Position numbers and translations under genes: made by a program
Notes under the pieces: model-generated
Database searches by the model: none
Told to the model about the DNA's origin: nothing
The model's input: the letters and a program-made list of their open reading frames with translations, nothing else
Part shown: piece by piece, positions 1-7,137 of the stretch
Position numbering within the stretch: the first letter of the stretch is position 1
How the letters are laid out: each line of letters starts with the position of its first letter
NCBI GenBank assembly: GCA_964518135.1
Contig: CAZFEY010000001.1
Span: 1-64,000, forward strand
Direction of reading: 5' to 3'
Length of the DNA: 64,000 nt
From: 2-12-FULL-40-12 sp964518135
Lineage (GTDB): Bacteria > Patescibacteriota > Minisyncoccia > Minisyncoccales > 2-12-FULL-40-12

Positions 1-70
1 CGGGGTGTCGTATAGTGGTAGTACGTGCGCTTTGGGAGCGTACAGTCCGAGTTCGATTCTCGGCACCCCG
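1..70 (+). tRNA. tRNA-Pro (anticodon TGG)
   Basis: The acceptor arms CGGGGTG and CACCCCG pair perfectly, with the C1-G72 pair typical of bacterial tRNA-Pro. The 7-nt anticodon loop TTTGGGA places TGG at positions 34-36, and the T-loop is TTCGATT. No CCA follows the acceptor, so the 3' end must be added by the CCA enzyme encoded at 18015-19547. The window starts at base 1 of the tRNA, so its promoter is not visible. Confidence 0.93.
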
Positions 71-140
71 AATAGGAAAAACAGAAGATAGAATATAGAA
101 TTTAGAAAATATAATACATAAAACGCCAAGGCGAATTTAG

Positions 141-176
141 CGGGCCTTGCCCGCCGAAGCCCGCCATGGCGGGCGC
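141..176. repeat. GC-rich palindromic repeat upstream of tRNA-Gly
   Basis: Bases 159-174 form a perfect 16-bp palindrome (GCCCGCCATGGCGGGC), preceded by a second inverted pair CGGG/CCCG at 141-153. The composition is far more GC-rich than the surroundings. Related CCTGCC/GGCGGG-type palindromes flank other tRNA genes near 17591-17634, 19680-19691 and 19776-19787, which suggests a REP-like family tied to tRNA loci. It could also help pre-tRNA leader folding. Confidence 0.6.
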
Positions 177-178
177 AG

Positions 179-249
179 GCGGGTATCGTATAACGGTATT
201 ACCACAGGTTTCCAACCTGTTGAGAGGGGTTCGACTCCCCTTACCCGCT
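179..249 (+). tRNA. tRNA-Gly (anticodon TCC)
   Basis: Acceptor GCGGGTA pairs with TACCCGC, the D-arm contains TATAACGGTA, the anticodon stem ACAGG/CCTGT encloses loop TTTCCAA (anticodon TCC), and the T-arm AGGGG/CCCCT encloses TTCGACT. The discriminator is T and no CCA is encoded. The last 18 nt recur exactly at 368-385. Confidence 0.94.
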
Positions 250-253
250 TAAG

Positions 254-290
254 ACACAGAATCCCCACTTGTTGGGGGTTTTGTGTTTTA
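254..290 (+). terminator. Intrinsic terminator after tRNA-Gly
   Basis: A 13-bp stem (ACACAGAATCCCC with GGGGGTTTTGTGT, allowing G:U) closes a 7-nt loop and is followed by TTTTA. It ends the tRNA-Pro/tRNA-Gly transcript. Confidence 0.75.
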
Positions 291-367
291 ATGATGGGAG
301 TCGAAAGGCGGAGTGCGACGGCACGAGCCGGGGTCGAGCAATCCGTCAGCAGACGGATATGAGTGAC

Positions 368-385
368 CGACTCCCCTTACCCGCT
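368..385 (+). repeat. Direct repeat of the tRNA-Gly 3' end (att-like scar)
   Basis: The 18-bp sequence from CGACTCCCC to ACCCGCT is identical to 232-249, the T-arm and acceptor end of tRNA-Gly, while its flanks differ. Tyrosine integrases that target tRNA genes leave exactly this kind of duplicated 3' end. Only about 118 bp lie between the copies and there is no integrase, so a scar or a misplaced recombination product is inferred. The stretch 291-438 holds no gene. Confidence 0.55.
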
Positions 386-438
386 CCAAGTAATTTTGAA
401 CTTAAATCTGATACCCCAGCAAGGAGAGTTAGGACCCG

Positions 439-460
439 ATCGCCTTTTGGGCGGTTTTTT
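439..460 (+). terminator. Hairpin with U-tract before the 478-813 gene
   Basis: ATCGCC/GGCGGT stem (6 bp with one G:U) followed by TTTTTT. An almost identical hairpin (CGCC-TTCTG-GGCGG-TTTTTT) lies at about 55978-56000 before the 56015 gene. Both are followed by an AATAATATG start context, so the unit terminator plus start appears duplicated between the two loci. Confidence 0.6.
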
Positions 461-477
461 GGTATATATTAAATAAT

Positions 478-813
478 ATGAATCTAAGAAAAGAACTTCT
501 ATTTTTATTAGGTTGGGCCATTTGTATTTCTTTATTATTTGCCGTATTCTTCAGATCAAGATTGCCTCTGGAATATTTTTTCTATATCGTGATTCCAGCA
601 TTCTTTATTGTGTTAATTTTATTATATAAAACAAAATTAACCGATATTCAGCTTAGATTAAGCTTAGCTATCTTGTCTACGATTCTATTTTGGAATTTTG
701 CAGAATTCGTTATTGGCTTTAATGTATTTACTGCCCTTTCTGTTTTATTGATCGTTTTCGCAATTTCATTGTATACAACAAGAAAACCCCTTAGTCTTTT
801 TTTTGGTATGTAG
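478..813 (+). CDS. Small polytopic membrane protein, unknown function (111 aa)
   Basis: The protein is almost entirely hydrophobic, with about four predicted membrane helices (residues ~8-24, 31-49, 60-76, 81-98), separated by short polar turns such as YKTKLTD and ending in a basic tail (TTRKPL). I do not recognise a family. The ATG follows AAATAAT directly after the 439-460 hairpin, with no Shine-Dalgarno site. Low GC matches the neighbouring 900-1880 gene. It lies between the repeated hairpin and a gene of the GKTNW-anchor type; at the paralogous locus (56015) this small gene is absent, so it may have been inserted here. No function can be assigned. Confidence 0.6.
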   Translation: MNLRKELLFLLGWAICISLLFAVFFRSRLPLEYFFYIVIPAFFIVLILLYKTKLTDIQLRLSLAILSTILFWNFAEFVIGFNVFTALSVLLIVFAISLYTTRKPLSLFFGM

Positions 814-899
814 TTGCTTTTATCATTATGTCTGGTTTTCTATTTGTTATAAGGATTATTCTTCTTTCAATTTTTCAATTCTAATCAATAATTAAAAAT

Positions 900-1880
900 A
901 TGCCATTCATTACTCGAGGTAAAACTAATTGGGCATTTCTATTGATCGTTGTTGCTTTAGCTTTTATAATTGGGCCGAGCATTTTAAAATATTATTCCAA
1001 GATTGATAATTTGAGCATAGAACAAAGTATCAAAACACCTCAAGAAAAAGTCTCAAGTATGGGAAAAAAGCAAAATGATGAACTCACGGAAAATACAGAA
1101 TTAAAACTTATTGACTCGTATTCCTATAACAATGCAACCGTTAAGGTTGTAAGTGACTGTAAGCGTCTTTCCGAGATATATCTTATAATGGACGACGAAG
1201 AAAAAAAGATTCTTGACTTAAACACAATCTTCTATGGTTGTCCTGACGATGCTTTGTTGAACGATAGACTCAGCAAGGAATGGGATCCTAATCTTGTAGT
1301 GGTAAGATTCTCATTTGGAGACTCACTTGGTTTTTCTTCAAGCTATTATATTGTTAACCTATCAACTGGAGAGGTTGCCGAAATTGGTATTGCGGGCAAT
1401 ATCTTGCCACAAAGTCAGAATATTAACACAGAAAATATTAACTCTAGCCAAGATACACAAATATGGATTAATTATAAAAAACCAATGTGTGAGTACGATA
1501 AGTATCCTCCTAATGTTATTGAATCGGCACTGTATGGATTTATTGTTACCAATTTCCCCACAAAACAGTTAAAGCAAATTGATAATGCCGTAACGTGGGA
1601 AGGATTAATACCCGAAGGAAATAAATATGATTTTAACTACCCAATAAACCTGAAATGTCGTAACGACGAATTAGTTTCTGAACCATCAATTAGTCTTGAG
1701 ATTGAAGGTGTCGATATCAGATTGAGTCGTGTTTATTTTTCCCTTAGAATACTGAGCAAGAATACTGATAGAGCTGAATTTAACCAAATAGAGAATAAAT
1801 ATTTTATATTAGACACATTAACAAATACTATTACCACTACAGCAGATATTCCTTCCTCATTTCTCATAAATACTCCTTGA
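900..1880 (+). CDS. Membrane-anchored protein with the GKTNW N-terminal module, unknown function (326 aa)
   Basis: Residues 1-11 (MPFITRGKTNW) and the following helix (~12-31) match the N-terminus of the 56015-56920 protein (MPFITQGKTNW plus helix), while the remaining sequences are unrelated. From about residue 40 onward the chain is polar and likely extracytoplasmic, with several Cys residues (in VSDCKRL, FYGCPDD, KPMCEYD, NLKCRND) that could form disulfides. No catalytic motif is recognised. The start is fixed by the shared N-terminus. I recall similar GKTNW-type anchors on many unrelated proteins in Parcubacteria, so this looks like a lineage-specific membrane-targeting module rather than a family marker. 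Confidence 0.65.
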   Translation: MPFITRGKTNWAFLLIVVALAFIIGPSILKYYSKIDNLSIEQSIKTPQEKVSSMGKKQNDELTENTELKLIDSYSYNNATVKVVSDCKRLSEIYLIMDDEEKKILDLNTIFYGCPDDALLNDRLSKEWDPNLVVVRFSFGDSLGFSSSYYIVNLSTGEVAEIGIAGNILPQSQNINTENINSSQDTQIWINYKKPMCEYDKYPPNVIESALYGFIVTNFPTKQLKQIDNAVTWEGLIPEGNKYDFNYPINLKCRNDELVSEPSISLEIEGVDIRLSRVYFSLRILSKNTDRAEFNQIENKYFILDTLTNTITTTADIPSSFLINTP

Positions 1881-1921
1881 AACCGTTAGGTTCTAATGTT
1901 TTATGGACGACCGACCCAAAA

Positions 1922-1944
1922 AATCGCCGAAAAGGCGGTTTTTT
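1922..1944 (+). terminator. Intrinsic terminator after 900-1880
   Basis: AATCGCC/GGCGGTT stem with a short A-rich loop followed by TTTTTT. It ends the gene ending at 1880. The stretch 1945-2083 holds no convincing gene. Confidence 0.7.
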
Positions 1945-2083
1945 ATTAGAGCTAGGCAATACTACCGATCATTGCTTTTCCTGGAGAAAGTTTTGGTATA
2001 AAGAACCATTCTCCTTGTTTAAAATAGGTTCCCTCGGTCGTAACTTACGGGTGAGACTAACATCTACCACTATCCCGCTCCAA

Positions 2084-2112
2084 CAAAAAAATGCACCTAG
2101 GCGCGTTTTTTT
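2084..2112. terminator. Bidirectional terminator at the end of the CofE-like gene
   Basis: The near-palindrome at 2093-2104 (GCACCTAGGCGC) is flanked by an A-run on its left and a T-run on its right, so it reads as a hairpin plus U-tract on both strands. The stop codon of the minus-strand gene (2097) lies inside the hairpin. Confidence 0.6.
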
Positions 2113-2879
2113 ATATGTACGGTACGATTTCCTTTGCCCTTTTTCCATTTAGCTGCCTTAAGTAACGGTGAATAGATATCTTCTTCTTTGCTTATGGCTA
2201 ATCTCTGGATCTCTTTTTTTGTCGGATCACGATCTACGAAATTGACGAATGGAACATCGCTTACAATAGCTATTGGAGTCTGTTCTTTGCCTTCTCCCAT
2301 TGCCAAAACAGCTGCAGCTGCGATTCCCTCGGCAACCGCAGCGTTAGTTACCTTTAACTTTCTGTCAAAAATATCTGGTTTTCCAATATAGCTATTCAAG
2401 GCATTAAAACCGCTATGAGAGATAGACGTTCCAACCGTTCCACATCTTAAAGGTTGAACGTGACTATCTGTGATCACCACGCCAATTCTAGAAAGCCCGA
2501 ATTCTTTTTTCAGAAAACCTCTAATTTTATTGGCAGACTTTTGTGGGTCTTTGGGCCATAAAATATAATATCCGTTGGCATTAGATTCATCTATACCAGC
2601 AGAGGCGATTAAAGTATTTTTTTTGATGGTTATATGAAAACCATATTTATTAAACCCTGAAGGTAAATAAAAATCCGCTTCTTTTTTAATCAGTTCGTCT
2701 TTGTCTACTTTGTCTTCTACTTTAATACACCTGCCCTCCCAAATAGCCACCACTTTTGAAGTGATGGCGATTATTGATCCTTCTTTCAATCTCAAGCCAG
2801 AAAAACTTTCTTTGATCACAGAAAGTAAATCGTCTTGAGGAGGAAGCAAGGGGCGAGTTTTTATTGCCTTAACCAACAT
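2097..2879 (-). CDS. Coenzyme F420-0:L-glutamate ligase-like protein (CofE family)
   Basis: The sequence matches the CofE fold: an N-terminal KTRPLLPPQDD segment, LKEGSIIAITSKVVAIWEGRC, and later ITDSHVQPLRCGTVGTSISHSGF and GEGKEQTPIAIVSD, the regions that bind metal, GDP and substrate in F420-0 gamma-glutamyl ligases. From the chosen ATG at 2879 it is about 260 aa, normal for the family. The longer frame begins at 2933, but a TGATATAAC extended -10 box sits 4 nt before 2879, favouring the shorter, leaderless form. No other F420 biosynthesis gene is in view and F420 is not expected in this group, so the true substrate is probably another carboxylated molecule. It lies downstream of rny and the GIY-YIG ORF on the same strand. 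Confidence 0.75.
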   Translation of the reverse strand: MLVKAIKTRPLLPPQDDLLSVIKESFSGLRLKEGSIIAITSKVVAIWEGRCIKVEDKVDKDELIKKEADFYLPSGFNKYGFHITIKKNTLIASAGIDESNANGYYILWPKDPQKSANKIRGFLKKEFGLSRIGVVITDSHVQPLRCGTVGTSISHSGFNALNSYIGKPDIFDRKLKVTNAAVAEGIAAAAVLAMGEGKEQTPIAIVSDVPFVNFVDRDPTKKEIQRLAISKEEDIYSPLLKAAKWKKGKGNRTVHIKKRA

Positions 2880-2893
2880 TTTCGTTATATCAA

Positions 2894-2914
2894 GGATTTC
2901 TGCTACCTGGCGTA
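2894..2914. repeat. Left copy of 21-bp direct repeat flanking GIY-YIG ORF
   Basis: This copy matches 3221-3241 at 19 of 21 positions. It also overlaps a perfect 8-bp-stem palindrome (CTACCTGG/CCAGGTAG at 2903-2922). The right copy contains the stop codon of rny, so this copy looks like a duplicated rny 3' end on the far side of the inserted ORF. Confidence 0.65.
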
Positions 2915-2934
2915 CCAGGTAGTGAAAGTTCAAC

Positions 2935-3207
2935 TTAATTTTTCAGCTTATTTTCGTAGAAATGTTCTTTCAACGTGCGCTTCAACAATCTAGACCCTTG
3001 GTTCGTTTTAAGATATTCTTCTCTACGCTTAGCATCTTTATCGTTAAGATACGCCTCATAATGAATCAACTGCCATGGTCTATGTGATTTTGTTGAAAAA
3101 TTCAATCCGCGATTATGTTCTAAAAACCGTTCTTTTAACTTGGTAGTATAGCCGATATACAAATCTAAATAATTTCTACTCGACAAAACGTAAACATAAT
3201 GAAACAT
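2935..3207 (-). CDS. GIY-YIG family endonuclease ORF, possibly mobile (90 aa)
   Basis: The N-terminus carries the GIY-YIG signature as YVYVLSS...LYIGYT, followed by the family's conserved basic segment (LKERFLEHN, STKSHRPWQLIHYE) and the glutamate-containing helix AKRREEYLK. This is the single-domain form typical of the UPF0213/URI-like group, so the active site acts alone on DNA. It sits between rny and the CofE-like gene, all on the minus strand. Its boundaries coincide with two 19/21 direct repeats (2894-2914 and 3221-3241), one of which contains the rny stop codon. That suggests insertion with target duplication. A housekeeping repair role is the alternative. Confidence 0.85.
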   Translation of the reverse strand: MFHYVYVLSSRNYLDLYIGYTTKLKERFLEHNRGLNFSTKSHRPWQLIHYEAYLNDKDAKRREEYLKTNQGSRLLKRTLKEHFYENKLKN

Positions 3208-3220
3208 AATCGCTGGTGTC

Positions 3221-3241
3221 GAATTTCTACTACCTGGCGTA
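3221..3241. repeat. Right copy of 21-bp direct repeat (overlaps rny stop)
   Basis: Matches 2894-2914 at 19 of 21 positions and includes the last codons and TAG stop of rny at 3230-3232. See the left copy and the finding on the GIY-YIG insertion. Confidence 0.65.
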
Positions 3242-4759
3242 TTCTATAATTTTCTTTTCTCGAATCAAATTAACTTTTATTTCACCCGGGTACTTCAACT
3301 CATCTTGAATTCTGTCAGCTATCTCTCGAGCCATTTTCTTGGCAGCGTAATCATCAATTTCATCCGGCCTTACAAAAATCCTGATTTCGCGCCCCGCTTG
3401 AATAGCATAACTTTTATCAACACCCGAAAAAGAATTGGCAATGGCTTCCAAATCGCCCAGTCTCTTTAGATAATTTTCAGCAGTATCTTTCCTTGCGCCA
3501 GGCCTTGCTCCAGAAATTGCATCTGCTGCATGCACGAGAACTGCTTCTAGATTACCGTAGGGATATGTTTCGTGATGAGATCTCATTGCTAAGATTATAT
3601 CCTCTTCAACGTGGAACTTTTCTAAAATTTTCATTCCAATCTCAAGGTGAGATCCTTCGACCTGATGATCAACTGCCTTTCCGATATCGTGCAGAAGTCC
3701 TGCTTTTTTAGCCACCTTTACGTTTCCTCCAAGATCAGCCGCCAGAGCCCCGGCAAGGAAGCCCACCTCCATAGAATGCAACAAAACGCTTTGGCCATAG
3801 CTTGTGCGAAAGCGTAGTCTGCCAAGCAACTGCACTAATTTTGGGTCAAGATCTAAAATACCCATTTCGTAAACCGCTTGCTCGCCAGCTTCTTTCATTT
3901 GAGAATTTATTTCCTGCTCTGCCCAAACAACCACATCTTCGATCCTGGCAGGTTGAATTCGACCGTCTTTAATGAGTTTCTCCAAGGCCAACCTTGCTAC
4001 TTGGCGACGTACTGGGTCAAAAGAAGAAATAATAACTGTCTCTGGCGTATCATCAACCATTAACTCCACACCGGTCAACTTTTCAAAAGTTCTAATATTT
4101 CTTCCTTCCTTACCGATTATTCTTCCTTTTATTTCCTCTGACGGCAAGCTAATGGTAGTAGTTGAAAGCTCCTGCGCCTGATGAGCAGAATACCTTTGAA
4201 TAGCTGTTGCTAACAATTCTTTTGATTTCTTTTCGTAAGCTTCGGCTCCAGCCGTTTCTAATTTTTTCATTCTTTCCAAGATGTCTTTTTGGTGGTCTTC
4301 TTCTATTTTTTCAAATAATTCTTTTTTCGCTTCGTTTTTGGACAATCCAGCTATTTTTTCCAGCTTCGCCCCTACCCTTTGTTCAGCACCCTCCAGGTTG
4401 GCTTTGATTTCTTTTAGCTTCTCTACTTTTTGATTGAAATCAACTTCTTTTCTTTCAAAGCCGGTTATCTTCTCGCCCAAAAGACTCTCTCTTTCTGTGA
4501 GGATTTTTTCTGTTTTGAGAAATTCGTCTCTTTTTACGTCTATCTCTTTTCTAGTGTCTTCTAGAACCTTACTGGCTTTTTCTTTGGCAGAAGCCAAAAT
4601 AGATTCAGCTTCTTCTCTTGTTAGCTGAATTTTCTTCTGTAGTTTCGCCTCTATTGTGCGATGATCTCTTCTGGCTAGTGTTTGACGAGCGTAATAACCG
4701 GCAAAGACTCCCACAATTACAAAAGCCGTGCCTAAAAACGACAAAATTAATGGATTCAT
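3230..4759 (-). CDS. rny: Ribonuclease Y
   Basis: This 509-aa protein has the full RNase Y architecture: an N-terminal membrane helix (residues ~3-24), a long charged coiled coil (~30-190), a KH RNA-binding domain with GRIIGKEGRNIRTFE (~210-225), and an HD phosphodiesterase domain with LLHDIGKAVDH and RSHHETYPYG. RNase Y initiates endonucleolytic mRNA decay at the membrane. The length is standard for the family. A TAAAAT -10-like box 6 nt upstream of the ATG suggests a leaderless mRNA. It lies downstream of clpP on the same strand but is separated by an intrinsic terminator at 4864-4902, so it is probably transcribed on its own. Confidence 0.97.
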   Translation of the reverse strand: MNPLILSFLGTAFVIVGVFAGYYARQTLARRDHRTIEAKLQKKIQLTREEAESILASAKEKASKVLEDTRKEIDVKRDEFLKTEKILTERESLLGEKITGFERKEVDFNQKVEKLKEIKANLEGAEQRVGAKLEKIAGLSKNEAKKELFEKIEEDHQKDILERMKKLETAGAEAYEKKSKELLATAIQRYSAHQAQELSTTTISLPSEEIKGRIIGKEGRNIRTFEKLTGVELMVDDTPETVIISSFDPVRRQVARLALEKLIKDGRIQPARIEDVVVWAEQEINSQMKEAGEQAVYEMGILDLDPKLVQLLGRLRFRTSYGQSVLLHSMEVGFLAGALAADLGGNVKVAKKAGLLHDIGKAVDHQVEGSHLEIGMKILEKFHVEEDIILAMRSHHETYPYGNLEAVLVHAADAISGARPGARKDTAENYLKRLGDLEAIANSFSGVDKSYAIQAGREIRIFVRPDEIDDYAAKKMAREIADRIQDELKYPGEIKVNLIREKKIIEYAR

Positions 4760-4863
4760 GAGTGAATTTTAGAGTTTGGGTATCTGACATTTAAGAAAAT
4801 TGATTATGTTAATACCAAAAACTAATTAAAACAACTTGATAATTTCGATAAATAAATCTTAGC

Positions 4864-4902
4864 AAAAAAAGGCGGGGGAGTCTACCCGGTAGTAGCCCCG
4901 CC
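4864..4902 (-). terminator. Intrinsic terminator between clpP and rny
   Basis: On the minus strand GGCGGGG and CCCCGCC form a 7-bp GC stem, with an inner CTAC/GTAG pair, and are followed by TTTTTTT. It ends the nusA-clpP transcript. Confidence 0.85.
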
Positions 4903-4931
4903 ATCTTTCGCACTATGCTTGCTATTTTCTA

Positions 4932-5513
4932 TTATTTTATCTTAATAACTTCATCAATGATCCCGTAGTCCTTAGCTTCTGGTGCTGATAAATAAAAATC
5001 TCTGTCAGTATCTTTTTCAATCTTATCGAGTGGCTGATTTGTGTGTTTTGCCAGAATTTTATTGAGTTTTTCTTTGATTTTAACTATTTGCTTAGCCGTA
5101 ATTTCAATTTCTATTGCCGCTCCCGTAGCCCCTCCCATAACTTGATGTAAAAGAATCTCAGAGTTAGGTAGGGCGAAGCGCTTACCTTTTTGACCAGCTG
5201 CCAATATGGTGGCTGACATGGAAGCTGCCATACCTATGCAAACCGTTGAAACATCTGGTTTCACATATTGCATCGTATCATAAACCGCCAATCCCGCTGT
5301 TACCGACCCTCCCGGGCTATTAATATACAGTCTGATATCTTTATTAGGATCTTGACTTGAGAGAAAAAGCAATTGAGCGATGACTGAATTCGCCAAGACA
5401 TCTGTAACCGGTCCTGCCAAAAAAATAATTCTTTCTTTTAAAAGCCTGGAATAAATATCGTAAGCTCTTTCTCCGTATTGGCCTTTTTCAATAACCGTAG
5501 GGATTAAATTCAT
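4932..5513 (-). CDS. clpP: ATP-dependent Clp protease proteolytic subunit
   Basis: This 193-aa serine peptidase forms the tetradecameric barrel that degrades proteins unfolded by ClpX or ClpA/C. The catalytic serine is Ser98 in GMAASMSA and the histidine is His123 in ILLHQV. The aspartate is in the segment around [14 protein letters not shown], and the oxyanion region is NSPGGSV (~65-71). Length and motif order match functional ClpP. It follows nusA on the same strand with a gap of about 50 bp, so the two may share the promoter at 7048-7076. An AT-rich -10-like sequence right before the ATG could give an additional leaderless start. Confidence 0.97.
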   Translation of the reverse strand: MNLIPTVIEKGQYGERAYDIYSRLLKERIIFLAGPVTDVLANSVIAQLLFLSSQDPNKDIRLYINSPGGSVTAGLAVYDTMQYVKPDVSTVCIGMAASMSATILAAGQKGKRFALPNSEILLHQVMGGATGAAIEIEITAKQIVKIKEKLNKILAKHTNQPLDKIEKDTDRDFYLSAPEAKDYGIIDEVIKIK

Positions 5514-5566
5514 ATAGTAAATATATAATTAATATAGCAGCAAATTTGATACAGGTAAAATTTTTA

Positions 5567-6886
5567 TTACTTCTCGGCTATGGCTTCTTTGTTATCTTTA
5601 TCTTCTTTTTTCTTCTCTGATTTTTTCTTGGTTGTAGTTTTTTTGGTTTTTTTCTTTTCTGTGGTCTTCTCTTCTTTTTCTATCTTTTCTTTTTTTTCTT
5701 TCTCTGCTTCCTCTTCCTCTATTTCTTCTTCTATGTCTCCTGCCTGCTCTGCAGATCTTACATCAATTTTCCAACCAGTTAATTTTGCGGCCAAACGAAC
5801 GTTCTGCCCATCTCTACCAATAGCTAAGGACAACTGATCATCTGGCACAATCACCAAAGCCTTATTTCTTGGCAAGATTTTTACCTCTAAAACTTTGGCT
5901 GGGGCAATAGAATTAGCTATGAATTTTTCCGGATCGTCCGAATACTCAATGATGTCTATTTTTTCTCCACCCAATTCGCTTATTATGGCAGTAACCCTGG
6001 CTCCCCTCTGACCAACGGCGGAGCCAATTGGGTCTATGCTTTCTTCTGTAGAAAACACGGCTATTTTTGATCTAAATCCAGCCTCCCTTGCGATGGCTCT
6101 TATTTGTACTTGACCGGCTGAAATTTCCGGTACTTCCAATTCGAAAAGTTTTGAAACAAGTTTTGGATAAGCCCTGGACAAGAAAATCACGGGGCCTTTC
6201 GGGCTTTCTTCTGCTTTTAACAAAAATAATTTCAATCGCTGTCCTTGTCTGTAAAATTCTCCCGGAACCTGTTCTTCTTTGGTCAAAATGCCTAAAGTTT
6301 TTCCAATATCTAAAAATATATTTCTTCCTTCAATTCTCTGTACAATCCCGGAAACTATTTCTCCTTCCTTAGAGCGATATTCACCCAAAATAGTTTCTCT
6401 TTCAGCTTCTTTTATTTTCTGCAGAATTACCTGTTTGGCCGTTTGAGCAGCGATTCTACCATAATTACCTTTGGATTCTAGGGAACTTTCCAATTCTTCT
6501 CCTGGTTTAATTTTGGGATTAATTTTCTTTGCCTCGTCTAGCATTATATGTCTTTCGGGATTAAACCTAACCTTTTTAGCAACTCCTTCCTCCTCTTCTC
6601 TTGTTTCCATTCTTTCGTCTTGATCTAATTCTTGGGACATCTGTTCGAGTTCCTCTTCAGAATAAATCATTGATTCGTCAACCACGATTTTCACCTGCCA
6701 AAATTTAACGTCCCCAGTTTCCATATTCATCTTTGCCTTTACGATCTGTCCTTTTTTGCCGTAATCTTTTTTGTAAGCCACAGCCAAAGCCGACTCAATT
6801 GTTTCAATGATTTTCTCTGTGGGAATTTCTTTTTCCTCTGCGATCTGCGCAATAGCAGAAATGAATGCTTTAATGTCTAATTCCAT
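5567..6886 (-). CDS. nusA: Transcription termination/antitermination protein NusA
   Basis: The 439-aa NusA starts with the RNA polymerase-binding domain (MELDIKAFISAIAQIAEEK..., ~1-130). An S1 domain follows (GEIVSGIVQRIEGRNIFLDIG, ~165-230), then two KH domains with GSAVGQRGARVTAIISELGG and LSLAIGRDGQNVRLAAKLTGW. The tail after residue ~395 is a low-complexity Lys/Glu extension replacing the acidic repeats of E. coli NusA. NusA modulates pausing and intrinsic termination by RNA polymerase. Its promoter is followed at once by a terminator-like hairpin and a competing hairpin, so autoregulation through its own leader is plausible. Confidence 0.96.
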   Translation of the reverse strand: MELDIKAFISAIAQIAEEKEIPTEKIIETIESALAVAYKKDYGKKGQIVKAKMNMETGDVKFWQVKIVVDESMIYSEEELEQMSQELDQDERMETREEEEGVAKKVRFNPERHIMLDEAKKINPKIKPGEELESSLESKGNYGRIAAQTAKQVILQKIKEAERETILGEYRSKEGEIVSGIVQRIEGRNIFLDIGKTLGILTKEEQVPGEFYRQGQRLKLFLLKAEESPKGPVIFLSRAYPKLVSKLFELEVPEISAGQVQIRAIAREAGFRSKIAVFSTEESIDPIGSAVGQRGARVTAIISELGGEKIDIIEYSDDPEKFIANSIAPAKVLEVKILPRNKALVIVPDDQLSLAIGRDGQNVRLAAKLTGWKIDVRSAEQAGDIEEEIEEEEAEKEKKEKIEKEEKTTEKKKTKKTTTKKKSEKKKEDKDNKEAIAEK

Positions 6887-6984
6887 ATTTTCTAATTTTC
6901 GTTTTATTATTAAATCTTTTTTAAGAATAATCTCCCTGTTATTTTTGGGACAAAGTTCGAAAAAAAGAATAAATCTCTGCGTTG

Positions 6985-7034
6985 TTTTTTTTGAAACTTC
7001 GTTTCAAAAAAAATAGCTCTCTATTTATGAGCTA
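6985..7034 (-). promoter_or_regulatory. Candidate attenuator in the nusA leader
   Basis: Read on the minus strand, the first nucleotides after the promoter form hairpin TAGCTC/GAGCTA (7034-7014) followed by eight T (7013-7006). Those eight T can instead pair with eight A (6992-6985) in a second hairpin with stem GAAAC/GTTTC. The two structures are mutually exclusive with respect to the U-tract, the geometry of terminator versus antiterminator. The first stem is only 6 bp, so strength is uncertain. The remaining leader (6984-6887) holds no gene. Confidence 0.55.
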
Positions 7035-7047
7035 CTGTTATAATAAC

Positions 7048-7076
7048 ATCTTATTAAACAAGTAACTACCTGTCAA
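7048..7076 (-). promoter_or_regulatory. Sigma-70-type promoter for nusA-clpP
   Basis: Minus-strand TTGACA (7076-7071), 17-bp spacer, TAAGAT (7053-7048). The predicted start near 7041 lies just before the leader hairpins. Confidence 0.8.
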
Positions 7077-7088
7077 CTGGCGCAAATT

Positions 7089-7120
7089 AAAAAGCCTCCT
7101 TTTAAAGGGAGAGCTTTTTT
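7089..7120 (-). terminator. Intrinsic terminator after the CsgG-like gene
   Basis: Minus strand: an AAAAAGC-type stem with CTCC/GGAG core, closed by GCTTTTT and followed by a T-rich stretch. It isolates the upstream CsgG-like gene from nusA. Confidence 0.75.
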
Positions 7121-7137
7121 ACTGGCCGAACAAGAGG

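Noticed and set aside
147..472. Two overlapping ORFs of 71 and 67 aa
   Set aside because: They run through tRNA-Gly, a terminator and the tRNA 3' repeat, with coding composition unlike neighbours.
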